In this document: positions 10,793 to 22,930 of the stretch, in pieces
Layout: every line of letters begins with the position of its first letter
Numbering within the stretch: position 1 is the stretch's first letter
NCBI RefSeq assembly: GCF_048569485.1
Contig: NC_134357.1
Location: forward strand, 66,836,751 to 66,900,750
DNA length: 64,000 nucleotides
Reading direction: 5' to 3'
From: Anomaloglossus baeobatrachus
Taxonomy: Eukaryota; Chordata; Amphibia; Anura; Aromobatidae
The notes under the pieces: model-generated
Told to the model about the DNA's origin: nothing
The model's database searches: none
The model's input: the letters and a program-made list of their open reading frames with translations, nothing else
Translations under genes and position numbers: made by a program

Positions 10793-13648
10793 TCTATATA
10801 TATAATTGCCTTATTCTGTCTGTCTGTCTGTCTGTCTATCTGTCTGTCTATCTGTCTGTCTCTCATGCTCCGAAATTGTGTCCTTACGGTGACACAAAGC
10901 TGATTGGCCGCTGGGCTCGCCATGGCCCCGCCCCCCCACACGGATTGGCCTCTCGCCCCGGCTCTCTGCAGGCCCCGCCCCCCTCACGCAATGCACGCTC
11001 GCTCTGGCCTAACTGACACGGGGCTCCGATTCCCAGGTGAGTACACACACACATCAGATCACACTCACTCTCACACTCACTCTCACACTCACTCTCACAC
11101 ATCACATCCACACACTCACAACATGCTGGGATATCGCTTGCTTCTACACCGGCTCCGTCAGGATCCCGGCAGCGCCACACATAACCTTGCGATGCTGGGA
11201 TCTTAACGGAGGCCGTGAAAGCTGGTAACCATTATACACATCGGGTAACTAAGGTCCCTTAGTTACCCGATGTGTATCATAGTTACCAGTGTACACCGGC
11301 TCACACTCACTCTCACACACACCTCACACACACATCACATCGCATCCACACATCAAGGTCCTGCAGCTGCGGAACATACATAACATAACAGCACACACAC
11401 ATACACACACACACACAAATCAGATCACACTCACACATACCTCACACATCACATCGCATCCAAATACTCACAACATCCTGGGATATCGCTTGCTTCTCGG
11501 CGGCGATATTGTGCTGTGAGCTTCCAGGACCTGACGGAGGATCACATGGCCAGAAGCATGTGATATCCCCGGATGTTGTGAGTATCAGCGCGTATGTGCA
11601 ATATCGTCAGTGTCTGTGTGTGTGAGTGTATGCGATCGGGTGTGTGTGTGAGTGTATGCGATCGGTTGTGTGTGTGAGTGGATGCGATCGGTTGTGTGTG
11701 TGAGTGGATGCGATCGGTTGTGTGGGTGAGTGGATGCGATCGGTTGTGTGGGTGAGTGGATGCGATCGGGTGTGGGTGAGTGTCGGCAGAGGAGCACGGC
11801 GTGCTGGAGGAGGCTGGGAGCAGAGAGGCTGATCTTGGGGAAGGCTGGGAGGGGGAGGCTGATGCTGAGGGAGGCTGGAAGGAGAGAGGCTGAGCAAACG
11901 TGCTCCATCCGCCATACTGCGCACTCCCCATCGTGCTGCATCCCCCATGCTGTGCACTCCCAAACGTGCTCCATCCGCCATGCTGCGCACTCCCCATTGT
12001 GCTCTATCCGCCATGCTGCACACTCCCAAACGTGCTCCATCCCCCATGCTGCGCACTCCCAAACGTGCTCCATCCGCCATGCTGCGCACTCCCCATCGTG
12101 CTCTATCCGCCATGCTGCACACTCCCAAAAGTGCTCCATCCGCCATGCTGCGCACTCCCAAAAGTGCTCCATCCGCCATGCTGCGCACTCCCAAACGTGC
12201 TCCATCCGCCATGCTGCGCACCCCCCATCATGCTCCATCCGCCATGCTGCGCACTCCCAAACGTGCTCCATCCGCCATGCTGCGCACCCCCCATCATGCT
12301 CCATCCGCCATGCTGCGCACTCCCAAACGTGCTCCATCCGCCATGCTGCGCACTCCCAAACGTGCTCCATCCGCCATGCTGCGCACTCCCAAACGTGGTC
12401 CATCCGCCATGCTGCGCACTCCCAAACGTGGTCCATCCGCCATGCTGCGCACTCCCAAACGTGGTCCATCCGCCAAGCTGCGCACTCCCAAACGTGCTCC
12501 ATCCGCCATACTGCGCACTCCCAAACGTGCTCCATCCGCCATACTGCGCACTCCCCATCGTGCACCATCCGGCATGCTGCGCACTCCCAAGCGGATGGAG
12601 CATGATGGGGGGTGCGCAGCATGGCGGATGGAGCACGTTTGGGAGTGCGCAGCATGGCGGATGGAGCACGTTTGGGAGTGCGCAGCATGACGGATGGAGC
12701 ACGTTTGGGAGTGCGCAGCATGACGGATGGAGCACGTTTGGGAGTGCGCAGCATGCCGGATGGTGCACGATGGGGAGTGCGCAGTATGGCGGATGGAGCA
12801 CGTTTGGGAGTGCGCAGTATGGCGGATGGAGCACGTTTGGGAGTGCGCAGCATGGCGGATGGAGCACGTTTGGGAGTGCGCAGCATGGCGGATGGAGCAC
12901 GTTTGGGAGTGCGCAGCATGGCGGATGGAGCACGTTTGGGAGTGCGCAGCATGGCGGATGGAGCACGTTTGGCAGTGCGCAGCATGGCGGATGGAGCACG
13001 TTTGGGAGTGCGCAGCATGGCGGATGGAGCACGTTTGGGAGTGCGCAGCATGCCGGATGGAGCACGTTTGGGAGTGCGCAGCATGGCGGATGGACCACGT
13101 TTGGGAGTGCGCAGCATGGCGGATGGAGCACGTTTGGGAGTGCGCAGCATGGAGGATGCAGCACGATGGGGGGTGCGCAGCATGGGGGATGGAGCACGAT
13201 GGGAGGTGCACACCTCCCCCCAACACACACACACACACGCGCACTGCACAACACACACACACTAGGAATCACAAACAACGCCCTACACAGACACCCACAC
13301 ACACAGACAACGCTGCACACACAAATATACGCACATACTGCACAACACACACATTGCTCAAAACATACCTCCCCCCAAAACACACCACACACACACAAAC
13401 CGCACAACACACACACACACACAACGCTACAGACACACAGCGCTCCACAAACAACGCAACACACGCAACACACATACAACACCGCTCTCACCCCCCGCGA
13501 CACTCAGAACATGTACAGCGCCCTACACAAACACTTGGTAACTACACACAACAACATCTATATATATATATATAACAAAAATCATACATGAACTACACAA
13601 TACGTAAATTCTAGAATACCCGATGCGTAGAATCGGGCCACCTTCTAG
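10793..13648 (+). mobile_element. Non-autonomous Helitron
   Basis: The 5' end is TCTATATATATAATTGCC preceded by A. The 3' end is CTAG followed by T. Eleven bases before that end sits a hairpin with stem CCCGAT/ATCGGG (13619-13624 with 13632-13637). A 5' TC, a 3' CTRR end with a subterminal hairpin, and insertion between A and T without duplication are the defining Helitron features. Inside are CTGT repeats (about 10815-10861), GC-rich DNA, CACTCACA repeats (11040-11110), a roughly 30-bp GATCGGTTGTGTG array (11610-11780), a long 33-bp minisatellite and CA-rich DNA. No Rep/helicase ORF is present, so it would need a partner in trans. Confidence 0.75.
11905..13205. repeat. 33-bp minisatellite, two blocks head to head
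   Basis: The unit contains CCATCCGCCATGCTGCGCAC followed by TCCCAAACGTGCT. About 20 units run one way from 11905 to about 12592, then about 18 units run in the reverse-complement orientation to about 13205. The unit is 33 bp (11 codons) with no stop in several frames. That explains the overlapping ORFs of 200-560 codons on both strands. They are repeat artefacts, with no start context, family or conserved domain. Confidence 0.9.
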
Positions 13649-14187
13649 TTATCTTATAAGTAGCAGGCCTCAGGATAGATAGTTTATATGATGTATGGCA
13701 GTCTGTGATCTGAGAATTAGTAACTGAACATCATTTATTATGACACTAAATCCAGATTTATTGCCTGGCTCAATTTTTAATTTATTCTGGGTGCATTTAA
13801 AGCTAAAGACGAAAGTGTTGGCACCCCTGAATATGTTCCAGAAAATTAAGTATTTCTCCCATAAAATTATTGCAATTACACATGTTTTGTTATACACATG
13901 TTTATTTCCTCTGTGTGTAAATAAGTAGTTTATAACCCATGGCACTGTAGCTAATCTCCTTGGACGTGGACCGTAGAGAAAAATTCATTAGAGGTTACAA
14001 TGCAGAATAGTCCAGATGGTGGATAAGCACCAATAAAGATTGTCCTGCAGGCTCAGGGTGCATCATTGTCATTTGTTGACATTTGAATGAAATTAAACGC
14101 TATGGTAGGAGACCCAGGAGGACCCCCACTGCTGACACAGAGACATCAAAAAGTTGGACTGCAGTTTGACAAAACGTACTTGAGTAA

Positions 14188-14758
14188 AGGCCGCTTTACA
14201 CGCTACAACATCGCTAAAGCGATGTCGGTGGGGTCACGGATTTTGTGACGCACATCCGGCCACGTTAGCGATGTTGTTGCATGTGACACCTATTAGCGAT
14301 TTTGAATCGTTGCGAAAACGTTCAAAATCGCTAATCGGTGACATATCCCCTTAATCTCAATTATCGTTGCTGCTGCAGTAGCGATGTTGTGCGTCGTTCC
14401 TGCGACAGCACACATCACTATGTGTGACACCGCAGGAACGAGGAATCTCACCTTACCTGCATCCCACCAGCAATGAGGAAGGAAGGAGGTGGGCGGGATG
14501 TTCGGCCCGGTCATCTCCGCCCCTCCGCTTTGATTGGGCGGCCGCTTAGTGACATCGCTATGACACCGAACGACCCGACCCCCCTAGAAAGGAGGCGGTT
14601 CGTCGGTCACAGTGACGTCGCTAGGCAGGTAAGTAGTGTGACTGTTCCTAGCGATGTTGTGCACCACGGGCAGCGATTTGCCCATGTCGCACAACCGATG
14701 GGGGCGGGTACACTCGCTAGCGAGATCAGTAACGATATCACAGCGTGTAAAGCGGCCT
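14188..14758. mobile_element. TTTACACGC-family MITE, copy B
   Basis: The ends are AGGCCGCTTTACACGCTAC and GTGTAAAGCGGCCT, flanked on both sides by TAA (14185-14187, 14759-14761). The Tc1 sequence is restored when the element plus one TAA is removed, giving a clean target duplication. The interior matches the other copies. Confidence 0.85.
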
Positions 14759-14848
14759 TAAGTCAAAACCTTCTGGGAAAGCGTCTTGTGGACATATGAG
14801 ACCAAAATTGAGCTTTTTGGTAAATCACATAATTCTACTGTATACTGA

Positions 14849-14983
<135 letters not shown>

Positions 14984-15336
14984 TGAAGATTATCAAAATA
15001 TTTTGGGTTGCAATGTAGTGCCCAGTGTCAGAAACCTAGGTCATTAGTCTACCAGCAGAAAAATGACCCCAAACATACCTGAAGATGCCCTCAGGGATGG
15101 ATGGAAACAAAGCGCTGGAGAGTTCTGAAGTGGATAGCATTACGTCCAGATCTAAATCCCATTGAATACCTGTGGAGAGATCCTAAAATTACTGTTGGGA
15201 GAAGAAGCCTTCAAATATGAGCGACCTAGAGCAATTTGCAAAATAAGAGTCCAAAATTCCAGTTGAGAGGTGTAAGAAGCTTCTGGATGGTTATAGGAAG
15301 CGATTGATTAGTTATTTATTTCAAAGGGTGTGCAAT

Positions 15337-15640
15337 AGAGTTGAGCGACTACCTAACTATTCATACTCGTTATACTCATAACGAGTACTGTCTACTACTC
15401 TCCTATTCATTCTGAATAATGTGTGCAATGCAAGTCAATGGGGAATGCAAGCAATGTAACGAGTAACTGGAATTCGACACTATTCACTACTCGCACATAT
15501 AGTACGGCATTCAGGATACTCATTAATTTGCGAGTTGTCCCCATTGACTTGCATTGCACATACTATTCGGAATGAATACATGAGTATTAGACAGTACTCG
15601 TTATGAGTATAGCGAGTACGAATAGTTAGTACCAAATATC
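15337..15640. repeat. Palindromic repeat inserted in Tc1
   Basis: An inverted repeat built from ACTCGTTATACTCATAACGA on the left and TCGTTATGAGTATAGCGA on the right, with TTGCATTGCACATACTATTC in the middle region. The right flank continues the Tc1 tail (CCAAATATCAGG). A frog-type MITE is likely; the superfamily is not resolved. Confidence 0.65.
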
Positions 15641-16079
15641 AGGTATGAAATGTGATAACAGGATAATCATATGTGGAATTAATAATCCTAGTCATACTGA
15701 GATTATCCCTGCTGCAGCTCATTAGTTATGTGTGGCCTGCTGCTGCTTGATTCACTTTGTTCTTACTATTTAGGCCAGGGGTGGGGAACCTCCGGCCCGC
15801 GGGCCGTATGCGGCCAGCGACGACTTTTTCTGCGGCCCCCGGACTGATTCCCAGGAACTGTAGTGCTGGGGCGGCAGCCGCATCTTACTGGCTGCTGGCC
15901 CTTTAAAACCCCACACAGCGCGTTCAATGCTGAACGCTGCATTTCCTATACCTGAAAGACTACGTCCCCACGCTGGCACTGCCTACGTGAGGACGTACTT
16001 TGTAGGTGGGGTCGGCGTGAGGGGCGCTAAAATCAAAAGGAGAGGATTGACTGCCAATCAGCCCCCAGGTCTTACTGTG

Positions 16080-18400
16080 CCGGTAGCACTCTGTGCCCAG
16101 CGGCGGTGGCTCCCTGTGCCCAGCGGCGGCTCCCTGTGCCCGGTGGTTGCGGCGGCTCCCTGTGACCGGCGGTTGCGGCTCCCTGTGCCCGGCGGTTGCA
16201 GCGGCAGCGGCTCCCTATGCCCGGCGGTTGTGTCGGCGGCTCCCTGTGCCGGTTGCAGCTCCCTGTGCCCGGCGGTTGCGGCGGCAGCTCCCTGTGCCCG
16301 ACGGTGGCTCCCTGTGCCCGGCGGTGGCTCCCTGTGCCCGGCGGCTACCTGTGCCCGGCGGCGGCTGCTCCTCTCTGTGTCCGGTGGCTCCCTGAGCCCG
16401 ACGGTTGCGGCGGCGGCTCCCTGTTCCCGGCGGTTGCGGCGGCTCCCTGTGCCCGGTGGCGGCTCCCTGTGCCCTGCGGTTGCGCCGGCGGCTCCCTGTG
16501 CCCGGCGGCTCCGTGCCCGGCGGCTCCCTGTGCCCAGCGGCGAAGGCGGCTGCTCCACTCTGTGCCCGGCGGCAGAGCCCTCCGTGCCCGCAACCACCTC
16601 CAGCGCTCTGTGATCCCAGCCTCCCCCAGTTCTCTAACTACCTCCAAGCTCATCCGAGTCTGCCTGTGCCCCCAGCGCTCTGTACCTCCAGTGCTCTGTG
16701 CCTCCCCCAGTGTTCTGTGCCCCCCCAGTCTCCCCAGTGATCTGTGCCCCCCCAGTGATCTGTGCCCCCCCAGTGTTCTGTGCCTCCCCCCTGTCTCCCC
16801 AGTGATCTGTGCCCCCCCAGTCTCCCCAGTGATCTGTGCCCCCCCAGTCTCCCCAGTGATCTGTGCCCCCCCAGTGTTCTGTACCTCCCCCAGTCTCCCC
16901 AGTGATCTGTGCCCCCCAGTCTCCCCAGTGATCTGTGCCCCCCCCAGTGTTCTGTGCCCCCCCAGTGTTCTGTACCATCCCCAATCTCCCCAGTGATCTG
17001 TGCCCCCCAGTCTCCCCAGTGATCTGTGCCCCCCCAGTGTTCCGTGCCCCCCAATGTGTTCTGTGCCTCCCCCCAGTCTCCCCAGTGACCTGTGCCCCCC
17101 AGTCTCCCCAGTGATCTGTGCCCCCCCCAGTCTCCCTAGTGATCTATGCACCCCTAGTGATCTGTCCAACGGGGTAAGATGAAAAATGACCACAAAACAG
17201 CTGCTATACCGGATGTTCTTTATTCAATCTTTGTGCAGGATAAAAATCGCGGCAGGAGGAGACCTGGATACCGGCCTCTCACAGAGGACGACGGCCGTTT
17301 CGCCTGTAAATAGGCTTCTACGGGTCCACGTCCAAGTGCAACAAGGCTCTCTTTAAATAGGAGAGTGTATCCAGGTGCCAAGCCGCACATGTCGACAAAT
17401 GAGGAATGTCAAGTGATTTTTGTGAATACAAACAGTTAAAAAACCATGTTTCAGTAATCACTGCTGAAGATTAAAACCAACATTCAGATAAATCAGAGAT
17501 CTGTGCCCCCCAGTCTCCCCAGTGATCTGTGCCCCCCAATGTGTTCTGTGCCTCCCCCCAGTCTCCCCAGTGACCTGTGCCCCCCAGTCTCCCCAGTGAT
17601 CTGTGCCCCCCCCAGTCTCCCTAGTGATCTATGCACCCCTAGTGATCTGTGCCCCCGTCTCCCCAGTGATCTGTGCCCCCCAGTCTCCCCAGTGATCTGT
17701 GCCCCCCACTCTCCCCAGTGATCTGTGCCCCCCAGTGTTCTGTGCCCCCCCAGTCTCCCCAGTGATCTGTGCCCCCCAATGTGTTCTTTGCCTCCCCCCA
17801 GTCTCCCCAGTGACCTGTGCCCCCCAGTCTCCCCAGTGATATGTGCCCCCCCAGTGTTCTGTGCCCCCCCAGTCTCCCTAGTGATCTATGCACCCCTAGT
17901 GATCTGTGCCCCCGTCTCCCCAGTGATCTGTGCCCCCCCAGTCTCCCCAGTGATCTGTGCCCCCCCAGTCTCCCCAGTGATCTCTGTGCCCCGAGCCTCT
18001 CCCAGTTCTGTCTGTGCCTTCAGCCTCTCCCATTCTTCTCTGTGCCATCTGTGTCCCCAGCATCCCCCTGAATTGTCTGTGCCTCCAGCCTCTCCCATCA
18101 TTCTCTGTTCCCCCAGGGCTCTCTATGTCCCTCCGGCATTCCCCAGGGCTGTTTGCCCCCGGCTATTTATATAACCCCAGCAATGTTTGTGCCCCCCAGC
18201 TATGTCTGTGTAACCCAGTGATGTGTATATACCCCCAGTGAAGTCTGTGCCGCCCAGTGATGTATGTACCCCCAGTGACGTCTATGCCCTGCTGCTTCCC
18301 TAGTGATGTATATTCCTCCCAGCCCTCCCCAGCAATGTTTATGCCCCCCCAGCTATGTTTGTGCTCCCCATCAATGATGTATGTATCCCCCAGTGATGTA
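16080..18400. repeat. GC-rich minisatellites inside hAT copy 2
   Basis: There are two arrays. About 16080-16620 repeats a unit of roughly 20 bp (GGCGGCTCCCTGTGCCC). About 16640-18000 repeats a unit of roughly 26 bp (AGTCTCCCCAGTGATCTGTG plus a C run), with degenerate units to about 18400 and again at 22260-22340 beyond the Tc1. ORFs of up to 282 codons on both strands follow the repeat and are not genes. Confidence 0.9.
17167..17500 (-). mobile_element. Single-arm element with hammerhead-like motif in minisatellite
   Basis: A unique block interrupts the minisatellite. On the minus strand at 17288-17322 it reads a GTAGAAGCCT block, a loop, then AGGCGAAACGGCCGTCG. The stem GCCT/AGGC is perfect and is followed by GAAAC. 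Near its left end lies TTTATTCAATC, comparable to the outer ends of the foldbacks. It looks like one arm of the same kind of element. Confidence 0.6.
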
Positions 18401-18627
18401 CAGTCATATGAAAAAGTTTGGGCACCCTATTAATGTTAACCTTTTTTCTTTATAACAATTTGGGTTTTTGCAACAGCTATTTCAGTGTCATATATCTAAT
18501 AACTGATGGACTGAGTAATATTTCTGGATTGAAATGAGGTTTATTGTACTAACAGAAAATGTGCAATCTGCACTTAAACTAAATTTGACCGGTGCAAAAG
18601 TATGGGCACCTCAACATAAAAGTGACA

Positions 18628-21600
18628 TTAATATTTTGTAGATCCTCCTTTTGCAAAAATCACAGCCTCTAGTCCCTTTTTGTAGCTTTTACTGAGTTCC
18701 TGGATCCTGGATGAAGGTATTTTTGACCATTCCTGTTTACAAAACACTTCCAGTTCAGTTAAGTTTGATGGTCGCCGAGCATGGACAGCACGCTTCAAAT
18801 CATCCCACAGATGTTCAATGATATTCAGGTCTGGGGACTGGGATGGCCATTCCAGAACATTGTAATTGTTCCTCTGCATAAATTAGACCACTATTAAGAT
18901 AACAACCCAGGTGGAATTACACGAAAACCACTTAAACACACCTCTGTAAAAATATTTTTTATTCAATTAATGGTAGAAAATATACGACACCAAATATCTG
19001 ACATAGACACAAAGACACAGTGATCAAACACGGCCTAGTGGAGAGTAGAGGGAGCGTGCAGAGATAGATAGTTGATAGTTTAGTAGCTCTCAGTGAACTA
19101 AAAGGGACTACAGTACTCCTCAACTCCTCCTGCCTGTTTGCGGAGAGTGTTATAAGTTTTTGAACACTCCCCGCTCCGGGTGGCTGTCCCTATATATCCC
19201 TGTACTCCACTGACCTATACCACCACCACCAGGTGCATTGTGAGAAGACCAGGACAACATATAATGTATTAAAAACTGTTGGTTCCTGACTAGGACTGGA
19301 GACTATGCTACAGTCCAAATATTGTAAACAGCAGTTTAGGACAGAGCTAATGGGCCCAAACGAGACCGGTACCCACAGCTCCTCCCGACGCGTTTCCCCC
19401 CCTCCTAAATAAATGTTCGGGGGTTCATCAGGGGTGATTTAGCCAACAAACACTTGGAACAGCATCCAAGTGTGATGTAATAGCAGCAGCAGGATGTGCT
19501 TGTATAATATGGCTTGATATCATCGGCACAGAGGACTACAGATGTCCTCCTTCTTAGGTCCACTTTTGTTCTCTTCCAGTGTGTAGCATTAGTATTGTTC
19601 AGTATCAAGCACCACCATATCCATTGTAGGTAAATGATGCATAATGTGCTCCAGGCCCAATCAACCCTTTAGCACCACTTCTAGGTCTTTGCTTGGCACT
19701 TGAGATAAAGTGCAGCGTGCACTCACTAGCAGAAAAAACTTTTTTTATATATGTCTGCCCCCCTCTTAGGTTGTGGATCCAGCTCTCCTGGTTAGCTCCC
19801 TGGGCACTGGTATTACAATAGTGGAAGCCCTAGGTGTCTCCTTGGTGGAAATCCTACTCCAGATCCCACTAGTGCATGAACACATCCAGCAAGAGGCTCG
19901 GTCTGTAGTAACCAAGGTACCAGGCGCTCAAACGTATGAAGTTCCTCAGGGCGCAGCAATGTGACCTCCCGGGCTGAGGATCTAATAGGCAGGCAGGCAG
20001 CAGGGACAGTACGGACTATTAGATCCTCAGCCCGGGAGGTCACATTGCTGCGCCCTGAGGAACTTCATACGTTTGAGCGCCTGGTACCTTGGTTACTACA
20101 GACCGAGCCTCTTGCTGGATGTGTTCATGCACTAGTGGGATCTGGAGTAGGATTTCCACCAAGGAGACACCTAGGGCTTCCACTATTGTAATACCAGTGC
20201 CCAGGGAGCTAACCAGGAGAGCTGGATCCACAACCTAAGAGGGGGCAGACATATATAAAAAAAGTTTTTTCTGCTAGTGAGTGCACGCTGCACTTTATCT
20301 CAAGTGCCAAGCAAAGACCTAGAAGTGGTGCTAAAGGGTTGATTGGGCCTGGAGCACATTATGCATCATTTACCTACAATGGATATGGTGGTGCTTGATA
20401 CTGAACAATACTAATGCTACACACTGGAAGAGAACAAAAGTGGACCTAAGAAGGAGGACATCTGTAGTCCTCTGTGCCGATGATATCAAGCCATATTATA
20501 CAAGCACATCCTGCTGCTGCTATTACATCACACTTGGATGCTGTTCCAAGTGTTTGTTGGCTAAATCACCCCTGATGAACCCCCGAACATTTATTTAGGA
20601 GGGGGGGAAACGCGTCGGGAGGAGCTGTGGGTACCGGTCTCGTTTGGGCCCATTAGCTCTGTCCTAAACTGCTGTTTACAATATTTGGACTGTAGCATAG
20701 TCTCCAGTCCTAGTCAGGAACCAACAGTTTTTAATACATTATATGTTGTCCTGGTCTTCTCACAATGCACCTGGTGGTGGTGGTATAGGTCAGTGGAGTA
20801 CAGGGATATATAGGGACAGCCACCCGGAGCGGGGAGTGTTCAAAAACTTATAACACTCTCCGCAAACAGGCAGGAGGAGTTGAGGAGTACTGTAGTCCCT
20901 TTTAGTTCACTGAGAGCTACTAAACTATCAACTATCTATCTCTGCACGCTCCCTCTACTCTCCACTAGGCCGTGTTTGATCACTGTGTCTTTGTGTCTAT
21001 GTCAGATATTTGGTGTCGTATATTTTCTACCATTAATTGAATAAAAAATATTTTTACAGAGGTGTGTTTAAGTGGTTTTCGTCCTCTGCATAAATGCCTG
21101 AGTAGATTTGGAGCGGTGTTTTGGATCATTGTCTTGCTGAAATATCCGTCCCCTGCGTAACTTCAACTTCGTCACTGATTCTTGCACATTATTGTCAAGA
21201 ATCTGCTGATACTGAGTTGAATCCATGCGACCCTCAACTTTCACAAGATTCCCGGTGCCGGCATTGGCCACACAGCCCCAAAGCATAATGGAACCTCCAC
21301 CAAATTTTACTGTGGGTAGCAAGTGCTTTTCTTGGAATGCTGTGTTCTTTTGCCTCCATGCATAACGCCTTTTTGTATGACCAAACAACTCAATCTTTGT
21401 TTCATCAGTCCACAGGACCTTTGTCCAAAATGTAACTGGCTTGTCCAAATGTGCTTTTGCATACCTCAGGCAACTCTGTTTGTGGCGTGCTTGCAGAAAC
21501 GGCTTCTTTCGCATCATTCTTCCATACAGCTTCTCCTTGTGCAAAGTGCGCTGTATTGTTGACCGATGCTCATTGACACCATCTGCAGCAAGATGATGCT

Positions 21601-21805
21601 GCAGGTCTTTGGAGGTGGTCTGTGGATTGTCCTTGACTGTTCTCACCATTCTTCTTCTCTGCCTTTCTGATATTTTTCTTGGCCTGCCACTTCTGGGCTT
21701 AACAAGAACTGTACCTGTGTTTTTCCATTTCCTTACTATGTTCCTCACAGTGGAAACTGACAGTTTAAATCTCTGAGACAACTTTTTGTACCTTCCCCTG
21801 AACAA
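18628..21805 (-). pseudogene. Tc1 transposase, interrupted
   Basis: The minus-strand transposase has an N-terminal helix-turn-helix region (KKLSQRFKLSVSTVRNIV), then a GRPRKIS motif. The DD34E residues lie in LWTDETKIELF, FQQDNDPKH and NIIEHLWDDL. The C-terminus ends VIFAKGGSTKY. The frame is split at AFMQR/NNYNVLEW by the 2.2-kb foldback, so the 245-codon ORF at 21068-21805 ends in foldback sequence. Upstream, MGSSKQLSNDLKTKLIQHS is in another frame, indicating a one-base loss near codon 20. Apart from this it is well preserved. The role was cut-and-paste transposition at TA. Confidence 0.88.
18884..21081. mobile_element. 2.2-kb foldback element with 14-bp target duplication
   Basis: Inverted arms of about 1.07 kb run from 18922 to about 19990 and from about 20014 to 21081, nearly identical and joined by a short centre with GGCAGGCAGGCAGC. 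The left tail 18884-18921 is unique and the right arm is flush with the target. The 14-bp duplication TCCTCTGCATAAAT occurs at 18870-18883 and 21082-21095, inside the Tc1 transposase frame. Both arms carry CCTGATGAACCCCC, a loop, then GGGGGGGAAACGCGTCGG (19384-19432 minus, 20571-20618 plus). The outer arm ends contain GAATAAAAAATA. The mirrored ORFs in the arms are not genes. Confidence 0.88.
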
Positions 21806-22930
21806 CTATGTTGAATAAGCTTTGTTTTCAGATCATTTGAGAGTTGTTTTGAGGAGCCCATGATGCCACTCTTCATAGGAGATTCAAATAGGAGAACAAC
21901 TTGCAAGTGGCCACCTTAAATACCTTTTCTCTTGATTGGATACACCTGCCTATGAAGTTCAAAGCTCAATGAGGTTACAAAACCAATTTAGTGCTCTAGT
22001 AAGTCAGTAAAAAGTAGTTAGGAGTGTTCAAAACAAGAAATTGATAAGGGTGCCCATACTTATGCACCTGTCAAATTTTGTTTAAATGCGGATTGCACAT
22101 TTTCTTTTAGTACAATAAACCTCATTTCAATCCAGAAATATTACTCAGTCCATCAGTTATTAGATGAATGAAACTGAAATAGCTGTTGCAAAACCCCAAA
22201 TTGTTATGAAGAAAAAAGGTTAACATTAATAGGGGTGCCCAAACTTTTACATATGACTGTATGTACCCCCCAATGATGCCTATGCCCCCAGCCTCCCCAG
22301 TAATCTATATTCCTCCCAACCCTCCCCTGTGATGTATATACAGCAGTCCCAGCCAACTCAAACCTGGAAAAGCAGTTGTGAAAAGCAAAAAGATCAATAT
22401 CGCCTAATATTACAGCTGCACCAAAGAGTAGAAGCTCCAGCCGCCACAGTGAGTTAATTGTTTGACCAAATATATTAGGGTAATTTTCAAGTTGATAATT
22501 TTGTGCGGCCCCCGAAGGTTGGTAAAAATTTCCAAATGGCCCCCGGCAGATAAAAGGTTCCCCACCCCTGATTTAGGCAATGGTTACCTATACCCAAGTA
22601 CTTTGGCTGTGACGTGCATGCGACCAAAACGTTCTAGGTGTCGCTACTACAATGCAGCACAATACAAGTGAATGGGGTCACAGTGCAAACGAGATTATAC
22701 TGCGACAAGAAACTTGCAACACACACGTGGCTCCAATTTTTTACGAATTGCTTGTTTTGGTCACTGTTCCCTCACGGCATGGGATGTATAAGTGATGCAT
22801 AGTAAACTTTGGCCACAAGTTATTTTTAGACTGAAAAACAATAAAATTTTGCATAATACTTTCCCAATCAATTTCTCCCAGTTTTCACGATATCTGCTAC
22901 CTTTCAATTTAGTTGAACCTCTTTGCTTAA

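Larger units (their letters stand above)
18401..22259 (-). mobile_element. Young Tc1-like transposon, split by a foldback
   Basis: The terminal repeats are CAGTCATATGAAAAAGTTTG and AAACTTTTACATATGACTG, flanked by TA on both sides (18399-18400 and 22260-22261). Removing the foldback and one 14-bp duplication leaves about 1.65 kb, the usual size of a Tc1 element. It landed in a minisatellite unit of hAT copy 2. The long terminal repeats are still very similar, so this is one of the youngest insertions here. Confidence 0.9.
15776..22570. mobile_element. Non-autonomous hAT (hAT copy 2) with nested elements
   Basis: The left end is CAGGGGTGGGGAACCTCCGG and the right end AGGTTCCCCACCCCTG, a near-perfect terminal inverted repeat. 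It is flanked by an exact 8-bp duplication ATTTAGGC (15768-15775, 22571-22578). Both ends contain GCGGCCCCCG-type blocks, and the left has GGCCCGCGGGCCGTATGCGG, shared with hAT copy 3. The inside is minisatellite plus an inserted Tc1 and a small element. No hAT transposase was seen. Confidence 0.88.

Noticed and set aside
11585-13591. ORFs of 200-563 codons on both strands as genes
   Set aside because: All follow the 33-bp unit in different frames; they overlap each other, lack domains and mirror across the array inversion.
14188-14758. 5-bp or 8-bp target duplication for the TTTACACGC MITEs (hAT or Transib type)
   Set aside because: The outer AGTCT/AGACT pairs exist only around copies E and G; the Tc1 target is restored exactly with a 3-bp TAA duplication at copy B.
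15927-17193. ORFs of 179-282 codons in GC-rich DNA
   Set aside because: They lie in two minisatellites within a hAT and occur on both strands at once.
19405-20598. Mirrored identical 63-76 codon ORFs as duplicated genes
   Set aside because: They are the same sequence read in the two arms of a foldback element.
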